A stretch of DNA of 64,000 bases from Nocardia bovistercoris (lineage in GTDB: Bacteria > Actinomycetota > Actinomycetes > Mycobacteriales > Mycobacteriaceae), in assembly GCF_015674855.1 (NCBI RefSeq), contig NZ_JADMLG010000028.1:1-64000 (forward strand), written 5' to 3'. The notes beneath the pieces are model-generated. The model searched no databases, was not told the DNA's origin, and worked only from the letters and a program-made list of their open reading frames with translations. Positions 59,169 to 64,000 of this stretch are shown piece by piece; the first letter of the stretch is position 1, and each line of letters opens with the position of its first letter. Both the position numbers and the translations under genes were made by a program.

Positions 59169-59419
59169 CACGTCCACCTTTCCGCTGTGGTGAGAGGGTT
59201 TGCTTCCACCATCGCTCGAAAACGGCGGCGTGTGCAGGGCCGGACGACCTCGAACCCGAGTCGCAAAGACCCGCGGGTCAGCTCCCCGGCCTCGCCGCGG
59301 TCGACCGGAGTCCCCGTCGCGGCGCTGATCGCCACGGTTCTCGCCGAAGCGCCGCCCGGCGCACCGGACACACCATTCGCCAACTATTGGCCACGGCGGT
59401 GTATCGGGCGGTTTCCGAA

Positions 59420-59433
59420 GGGACCTTCGGCCC
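59420..59433. promoter_or_regulatory. DosR-box-like palindrome upstream of the hydrogenase operon
   Basis: GGGACCTTCGGCCC fits the DosR consensus core GGGnC-N4-GnCCC at every fixed position, and its centre resembles published GGGAC-TT-GGCCC sites. It lies 66-79 bp upstream of the hydrogenase operon ATG (59499). The homologous M. smegmatis group 3b hydrogenase is reported as DosR-dependent. Confidence 0.55.
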
Positions 59434-59498
59434 TGTGCCGCGCCGTTCGACTCGATGACAATCGAAGCTAGCGAATATTCAGCGACAGGAGTGTCGGC

Positions 59499-60617
59499 AT
59501 GAGTATCGGTGACACCGCCATCATCGAGCGCGCCGGTCTCGACGATTTGATCGAGGTGCTGCGCGCCCGCGGATTTCGCGTGATCGGCCCCCGGCTTCGC
59601 GATGGCGCGATCGTTCTGGACGACCTCGAATCCGGGCAGGAATTGCCGGTCGGATGGGGGATCGAAAGCTCGCCCGGTCGATATCGGGTGTTCCGCCGTG
59701 CGGACGAGGCGGTTTTCGCCCATTCGGCCGGTCCCGGATCGTGGAAGCAGTTTCTGCATCCGCCGCGGCGCAAGGTGTGGCAGACAGGTCCCGACCTGAG
59801 CCTGCAAACGCCTGACGAACCACGCGAGCCGCTGGCGTTGCTCGGCGTTCGCGGATGCGATCTCGCGGCGATCGCCGTGCTGTGTCGTGTACTCGACGGA
59901 GCCGAGGGTCAGGGGCCTGCGTCCGCCGCCGCGCGGCGAGGGCTGTTCGTGATCGCGGTGAACTGCACCGAACCCGGTGGAGTGTGCTTCTGCGCGTCGA
60001 TGGGTACCGGGCCCGCCGCAGGCGCGGGCTACGATCTGGCGCTGACCGAACGCATCGACGAGTCCGGGCACCGTTTCCTGGTGGAGGTGGGCAGCGCCGC
60101 GGGCGAGGCGATACTGTCCGCACTCGTCACCCGAAGCGCCCCACCCGCCGAGCTGGCCGACGCGCGGGCGGCCGTCACGGCCGCCGCCGACCGGATGGGC
60201 CGCGCCATGCCCGATGTCGACGTGCGCGCGGTCATCGCCGAATCCCGTGAGTCACCGCGCTGGGACGAGATCGCGTCGCGCTGCCTTACCTGCGCCAACT
60301 GCACGATGGTATGTCCCACCTGCTTCTGCACCAGCACCGAGGATCTCACCGATCTCACCGGCGACCACGCCGAACGCTGGGAGCGCTGGGCGTCCTGCTT
60401 CGAACTGGATTTCTCCTACCTGCACGGCGGCAGCGTTCGACGATCCGGCGCCGCACGGTACCGGCAGTGGCTGAGCCACAAGTTGAGCACGTGGTACGAC
60501 CAGTTCGGCACATCGGGTTGCGTGGGATGCGGACGGTGTATCGCCTGGTGTCCCGCGAGCATCGATTTGACCGTCGAGGTCGCGCGTTTCGCCGCCGACG
60601 TCGGGAACCCGCCGTGA
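59499..60617 (+). CDS. hyhB: Hydrogenase FeS subunit (HyhB/sulfhydrogenase beta type)
   Basis: A 372-aa subunit with two ferredoxin-type cluster motifs: CLTCANCTMVCPTC (about residues 264-277) and CVGCGRCIAWCP (about 340-351). N-terminal LALLGVRGCDLAAIAVLCRV and FVIAVNCTEPGGVCFCASMG match the HydB/HyhB family (DUF-type 4Fe-4S dicluster subunit of [NiFe] group 3b hydrogenases). It passes electrons between the HyhSL core and the HyhG diaphorase. ATG 59499 is the first in-frame start. Stop overlaps the next gene (GTGA). Confidence 0.88.
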   Translation: MSIGDTAIIERAGLDDLIEVLRARGFRVIGPRLRDGAIVLDDLESGQELPVGWGIESSPGRYRVFRRADEAVFAHSAGPGSWKQFLHPPRRKVWQTGPDLSLQTPDEPREPLALLGVRGCDLAAIAVLCRVLDGAEGQGPASAAARRGLFVIAVNCTEPGGVCFCASMGTGPAAGAGYDLALTERIDESGHRFLVEVGSAAGEAILSALVTRSAPPAELADARAAVTAAADRMGRAMPDVDVRAVIAESRESPRWDEIASRCLTCANCTMVCPTCFCTSTEDLTDLTGDHAERWERWASCFELDFSYLHGGSVRRSGAARYRQWLSHKLSTWYDQFGTSGCVGCGRCIAWCPASIDLTVEVARFAADVGNPP

Positions 60618-61096
60618 TCACCGTGGCGGAGCTGGCCCCGTTCGCTCCGCTGTCCGTACTCGACGAGGCCCATCTGGCGAGATTGGCGGAGGTGGGCAGC
60701 GAAGCGGCGTACACCGATGGGCAACGTCTCCTGGTGGAAGGCGGGCGCGCCGAACGATGCCTGTTGATCGCACAGGGACAGGTGGTGATCGACGCGCGGG
60801 TGCCGGGACGCGGCGAGGTCGTGGTGCAGACGCTCGGAGCAGGTGATCTGCTGGGTTGGTCCTGGCTGGCGCCCCCGTACCGTTGGCATTTCGGAGCACG
60901 GGCGGTCGGGCCGGTGCGCGCGATCGAGTTCGACGCCGCGACGCTGACCCGATTCGCCGAAACCGACCCGGAATTCGGCCACGCCCTGACCCGTATGATG
61001 CTGACGGCTGTGCTGGATCGGTTGCAGGCCACCAGGGCACGCCTGCTGGACCTCTACGCCGATCCCGTCGAGCCGCACGTGCGGGCGGGTCGATGA
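60614..61096 (+). CDS. cNMP-binding-domain protein without HTH
   Basis: A 160-aa Crp/Fnr-like sensor fold only: FAPLSVLDEAHLARLAEVGS, GQRLLVEGGRAERCLLIAQG, QVVIDARVPGRGEVVVQTLG, AGDLLGWSWLAPPYRWHFGA, RAIEFDAATLTRFAETDPEF, then a C-helix. No DNA-binding HTH follows. It is placed between the FeS and diaphorase hydrogenase genes with stop/start overlaps on both sides, so it likely acts as a regulatory subunit of the enzyme, not a transcription factor. The conserved GDLLGWSW differs from cAMP-binding GE...AL, so ligand is uncertain. Confidence 0.85.
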   Translation: MITVAELAPFAPLSVLDEAHLARLAEVGSEAAYTDGQRLLVEGGRAERCLLIAQGQVVIDARVPGRGEVVVQTLGAGDLLGWSWLAPPYRWHFGARAVGPVRAIEFDAATLTRFAETDPEFGHALTRMMLTAVLDRLQATRARLLDLYADPVEPHVRAGR

Positions 61097-61923
61097 ACCG
61101 CGCCGGTGAGGTCATGCGTCCCTACCGAGTCGTCGCCAGAACTGCGCAGACCGCGGATACCGTCACGTTGCGGTTGCGGCCGATCGTCGCCGCCGCGCCG
61201 CGATTCCGGGCCGGGCAGTTCATGATGCTGTATCGCTACGGCATAGGTGAGATCGCGATCTCGATCAGCGGAAATCCCTACGCGCCAGGAGATGTCGTCG
61301 AGCACACGGTCCGCGGCGTCGGCGCGGTCAGCCGTGCGGTGTGCGACACCGGTGTCGGTGGAGCTATCGGGGTGAGAGGACCGTTCGGTATCGGGTGGGA
61401 TATCGAGTCCGCGCGCGGGCGCGATCTGGTCGTGGTCGGTGGCGGGGTGGGACTCGCGCCGCTGCGTCCGGTGGTGTTGGGCGCGTTGGCATGTCGCGAG
61501 GACTACCGCAGACTGGTGGTGATCGCGGGGGCTCGCACGCCCGCCGACATCCTGTTCCGGAGCGATCAGGATCGGTGGCGCGCATCGGGCGCGGTCGAGG
61601 TGTACCCGACGGTCGACCACCCGGCTCCCGGATGGAACGGCTCGGTCGGATTCGTCACCGAGCCGCTCGCGCGACTCGCTCTCGACGCGTCCCGCACCAC
61701 CGCGTTCCTGTGCGGCCCGGAGCCGATGATGCGATTCTGCGCGCGGACGCTGCTGCGCAGGGGAGTCGCGGCCACCGACATCCGGGTCTCGTTGGAACGC
61801 AATATGCAGTGCGGCGTCGCTCGATGCGGGCACTGTCAACTCGGGCCGCTGCTCCTGTGCCGGGACGGCCCGGTCGTGGACTACCGCGTGGCCGAACCCC
61901 TGCTGTCGGTGGCGGAGCTGTGA
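61093..61923 (+). CDS. hyhG: Hydrogenase diaphorase subunit (HyhG, FAD/NAD(P)-binding)
   Basis: A 276-aa ferredoxin-NADP reductase-type subunit: FAD domain with FRAGQFMMLYRYGIGEIAIS ISG, NAD(P) domain with DLVVVGGGVGLAPLRPVVLG and TTAFLCGPEPMMRFCARTLL, and a C-terminal [2Fe-2S] motif with NMQCGVARCGHCQLGPLLLC. It couples the hydrogenase to NAD(P)H. ATG 61093 overlaps the stop of the cNMP-domain gene (ATGA), and its own stop overlaps hyhS (TGATG). Confidence 0.93.
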   Translation: MNRAGEVMRPYRVVARTAQTADTVTLRLRPIVAAAPRFRAGQFMMLYRYGIGEIAISISGNPYAPGDVVEHTVRGVGAVSRAVCDTGVGGAIGVRGPFGIGWDIESARGRDLVVVGGGVGLAPLRPVVLGALACREDYRRLVVIAGARTPADILFRSDQDRWRASGAVEVYPTVDHPAPGWNGSVGFVTEPLARLALDASRTTAFLCGPEPMMRFCARTLLRRGVAATDIRVSLERNMQCGVARCGHCQLGPLLLCRDGPVVDYRVAEPLLSVAEL

Positions 61924-62762
61924 TGGGCACGCCAACGCTCGCGGTCTGGAAATTCACCTCCTGTGACGGTTGTCAGCTCACGCTGCTCGACTGCGAGGAC
62001 GAGTTGCTCACCCTCGCGGGCCGGGTGCGCATCACCCACTTCGCCGAGGCCACCAGCGTGGACGCGCCGGGACCCTTCGATGTGTCGCTCGTGGAGGGCT
62101 CGATCACCACCCCGGACGAACAGCGGCGGATCGTCGACATCCGCGCGCAGTCGCGGGTCCTGGTCGCGATCGGCGCCTGCGCCACGCACGGCGGCATCCA
62201 GGCGTTGCGGAACTTCGCCGATGTCGCGGAATTCGCCTCTGTCGTATACGCGAGCCCGCAGCACATCGCGACGCTGTCGACCGCGACGCCGATCAGCGCG
62301 CATGTGCGGGTGGATCTCGAGCTGCGCGGGTGCCCGATCGATCGCGGACAACTGGTGCGCACGCTGTGCGCGCTGCTGGACGGACGAGCGCCCGATCTCC
62401 CGGACACCAGCGTGTGCACCGAATGCAAGCGGCGTGGGAACACCTGCGTGACCGTCGCCAACGGCACCCCCTGTCTGGGGCCGGTCACCCACGCGGGCTG
62501 TGGTGCGCTGTGCCCGACCTACCAGCGCGGCTGCTACGGCTGTTTCGGACCGATGAAGAACCCGAACATCGGTGCGCTGCTGCCTATCCTGCGCGTCAAC
62601 GGCATGTCGACCGACGCCGTCGACCGCGTGTTCGGCACCTACGCCGCGGCCGCGCCCGAATTCGCCGATCGGAGCCGAGATGAGCAGTCGGATCAGACAA
62701 TTGACGGTGAGCTCGTTGGCGAGAGTGGAAGGCGAAGGCGGTCTGCGGGTGACGGTCGGTGA
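61923..62762 (+). CDS. hyhS: [NiFe] hydrogenase small subunit (HyhS)
   Basis: A 279-aa small subunit with the FeS-ligand motif FTSCDGCQLTLLDCEDELL near the N-terminus (Cys at about 14 and 17), IGACATHGGIQALRN, LELRGCPIDRGQLV, and the C-terminal cluster cysteines in CTECKRRGNTC and CGALCPTYQRGCYGCFGP. The open frame extends 83 bases into hyhL and adds a charged tail (DEQSDQTIDGELVGESGRRR) that is antiphase to hyhL coding. The start overlaps the hyhG stop. It belongs to the group 3b cytosolic hydrogenases. Confidence 0.9.
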   Translation: MGTPTLAVWKFTSCDGCQLTLLDCEDELLTLAGRVRITHFAEATSVDAPGPFDVSLVEGSITTPDEQRRIVDIRAQSRVLVAIGACATHGGIQALRNFADVAEFASVVYASPQHIATLSTATPISAHVRVDLELRGCPIDRGQLVRTLCALLDGRAPDLPDTSVCTECKRRGNTCVTVANGTPCLGPVTHAGCGALCPTYQRGCYGCFGPMKNPNIGALLPILRVNGMSTDAVDRVFGTYAAAAPEFADRSRDEQSDQTIDGELVGESGRRRRSAGDGR

Positions 62763-63972
62763 CGGACGCGTCGACCGCGCGGAGTTGCACATCTACGAGC
62801 CGCCGCGCTTCTTCGAGGCATTCCTGCGCGGCCGTGACTACACCGAACCGCCGGACATCACGGCACGAATCTGCGGTATCTGTCCCGTCGCCTACCAGAC
62901 CAGCGCCTGCAACGCCGTGGAACAGGTGTGCGGCATCGAACTCGATCCGCCGCTGCGCGCCTTGCGGCGTCTGCTGTATTGCGGTGAATGGATAGCCAGC
63001 CACACCCTGCACATGCACTTGCTGCACATTCCCGACTTCCTCGGTTATCCGGACGCCATCTCGATGTCGGCCGATCACCGCGAACTCGTCGAGCGCGGCC
63101 TGGCGCTGAAGAAGGCAGGCAACACACTGCTCGAGGTCGTCGGCGGCAGGTCGATCCATCCGATCAACATTCGGGTCGGCGGCTTCTATTCGACGCCGAC
63201 CCGCGCCGCGCTCCGGATCGTCGCCGAAGCACTGCGCCGGGCCCAGGATCACGCCGTGGACACCGCGCTTCGGGTCGGCGAGTTCGAGTTCCCGGACGTG
63301 GAGTTCGATCACGATCTGCTCGCCGCGGTCACACCGGACCGATACGCGATCGAGGACGGCGATCTGTGCACCAGCACCGGAAAAGCATTCCCGCCGTCGG
63401 CATTCGGCGAGCACGTGACCGAACACCAGGTTCCGCACTCGACCGCGTTGCACGCCCGACTCGACGGCGAGCGCTACCTCACCGGCCCGCTGGCCCGCTA
63501 CTCGCTGAATTCCCACTCGCTGTCCCCGTTCGCTCGCGAGGTGGCCGCACGGGTCGGTCTCGGCGTGCGCTGCCGCAATCCGTACCGCAGCATTCTCGTG
63601 CGTGCGGTGGAAGTCGTGTACGCGGTCGAGGAGGCGCTGCGGCTCATCGAGGAATACGAGCCGCCCGCGCGAGCCTCGGTGCCGGTATCCCCGCGGGCGG
63701 GCATCGGGCACGGAATCAGCGAGGCGCCGCGAGGGCTGCTGTATCACCGCTACGAACTCGACGCCGACGGCATCGTCCGCGCCGCCGACATCGTCGCGCC
63801 CACCGCGCAGAACCAGCCCGCGATCGAAGAAGACCTCCGTCGAGTGGTCGCCGAGCACCTCCATTTGGACGATGCCGCGCTCACCACACTGTGCGAACGC
63901 ACGATCCGCAACTACGACCCGTGCATCTCCTGCTCGGCGCATTTCCTCGACCTGGAGGTGGTCGGCCGATGA
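62680..63972 (+). CDS. hyhL: [NiFe] hydrogenase large subunit (HyhL), group 3b type
   Basis: A 430-aa catalytic subunit. N-terminal Ni-Fe ligands lie in TARICGICPVAYQTSACNAV (two Cys, about residues 64 and 67) and C-terminal ligands in DPCISCSAHFLDLEV (Cys about 414 and 417). VVGGRSIHPINIRVGGF and SPFAREVAARVGLGVRCRNP are also typical. Unlike many large subunits there is only a short sequence after the second CxxC, ending VGR, and the stop overlaps the start of the maturation protease (ATGA). Oxidises or evolves H2 coupled to NADP(H). Confidence 0.93.
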   Translation: MSSRIRQLTVSSLARVEGEGGLRVTVGDGRVDRAELHIYEPPRFFEAFLRGRDYTEPPDITARICGICPVAYQTSACNAVEQVCGIELDPPLRALRRLLYCGEWIASHTLHMHLLHIPDFLGYPDAISMSADHRELVERGLALKKAGNTLLEVVGGRSIHPINIRVGGFYSTPTRAALRIVAEALRRAQDHAVDTALRVGEFEFPDVEFDHDLLAAVTPDRYAIEDGDLCTSTGKAFPPSAFGEHVTEHQVPHSTALHARLDGERYLTGPLARYSLNSHSLSPFAREVAARVGLGVRCRNPYRSILVRAVEVVYAVEEALRLIEEYEPPARASVPVSPRAGIGHGISEAPRGLLYHRYELDADGIVRAADIVAPTAQNQPAIEEDLRRVVAEHLHLDDAALTTLCERTIRNYDPCISCSAHFLDLEVVGR

Positions 63973-64000
63973 TCGGCGCGCGCATCGTCGTGATCGGTGT
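63969..64000 (+). CDS. 5' end of hydrogenase maturation protease
   Basis: ATG 63969 overlaps the hyhL stop and reads MIGARIVVIGV to the window edge, the start of the HyaD/HycI-type protease ('vlGiGN...') that trims the large-subunit C-terminus. Only 10 residues are visible; the call rests on position plus this short match. Confidence 0.7.
   Translation, partial: MIGARIVVIG

Noticed and set aside
1..64000. CRISPR arrays, tRNA or rRNA genes, riboswitches
   Set aside because: No regularly spaced repeats, no tRNA cloverleaf or rRNA-like stretch and no recognisable aptamer core were noticed on reading both strands; a dedicated tool should confirm.

Overview
The window is very GC-rich actinobacterial DNA. 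GTG and TTG starts, many 1-4 base stop/start overlaps, an AtsA-like sulfatase beside its formylglycine-generating enzyme, a FadD15-like acyl-CoA ligase, fragments of type VII (ESX) secretion partners and a set of dormancy-regulon-type genes point to a mycolic-acid actinomycete, most likely Nocardia or a close relative. The genus is an inference.

Left part (1-38 kb) is accessory DNA with much gene debris. It holds lipoproteins and membrane proteins, a tandem pair of helical-repeat proteins with Gly/Cys tails (first copy broken), frameshifted gene remnants, a MerR regulator with a textbook operator, an MFS pump with a divergent TetR regulator, and a SulP anion transporter behind a tiny coupled leader ORF and next to an ArsR regulator. 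An IS256-family element has split an AraC regulator gene. A deletion appears to have fused an MFS pump gene to the tail of its divergent TetR regulator. A toxin-antitoxin pair sits under a 29-bp near-palindrome beside a decayed tyrosine recombinase. Then come a carboxylesterase, a TetR-controlled membrane protein/PPOX operon, a Ser/Thr kinase with a WD40 propeller, an SDR oxidoreductase, a large polymorphic-toxin-like nuclease with a candidate immunity gene, a MarR regulator and a lipoprotein with a MarR-like domain that share one palindromic site, ESX relics, and a frameshifted substrate-binding-protein relic.

Right part (38-64 kb) looks like a hypoxia/dormancy island. It carries a SRPBCC protein and a divergent Rip3/Rv2625c-like M50 protease with CBS domains, FadD, an arylsulfatase overlapping its FGE, a PrrAB-like two-component system, a lipoprotein, a secreted Pro/Gly repeat protein, a second exported sulfatase, an Acg-type nitroreductase, a YtfJ/GerW-like protein, PfkB and universal stress protein genes (homologous to well-known DosR-regulon members), a serine hydrolase and a SHOCT protein. 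It ends in a [NiFe] group 3b-type hydrogenase operon (diaphorase and FeS subunits, a cNMP-binding-domain protein without HTH, small and large subunits, start of the maturation protease). DosR-box-like sites lie in several divergent promoter regions. Very short genes are interspersed: a 29-aa membrane peptide, a 31-aa peptide with 11 methionines, and a 59-aa acidic protein.

No tRNA, rRNA, CRISPR array or recognisable riboswitch was seen.
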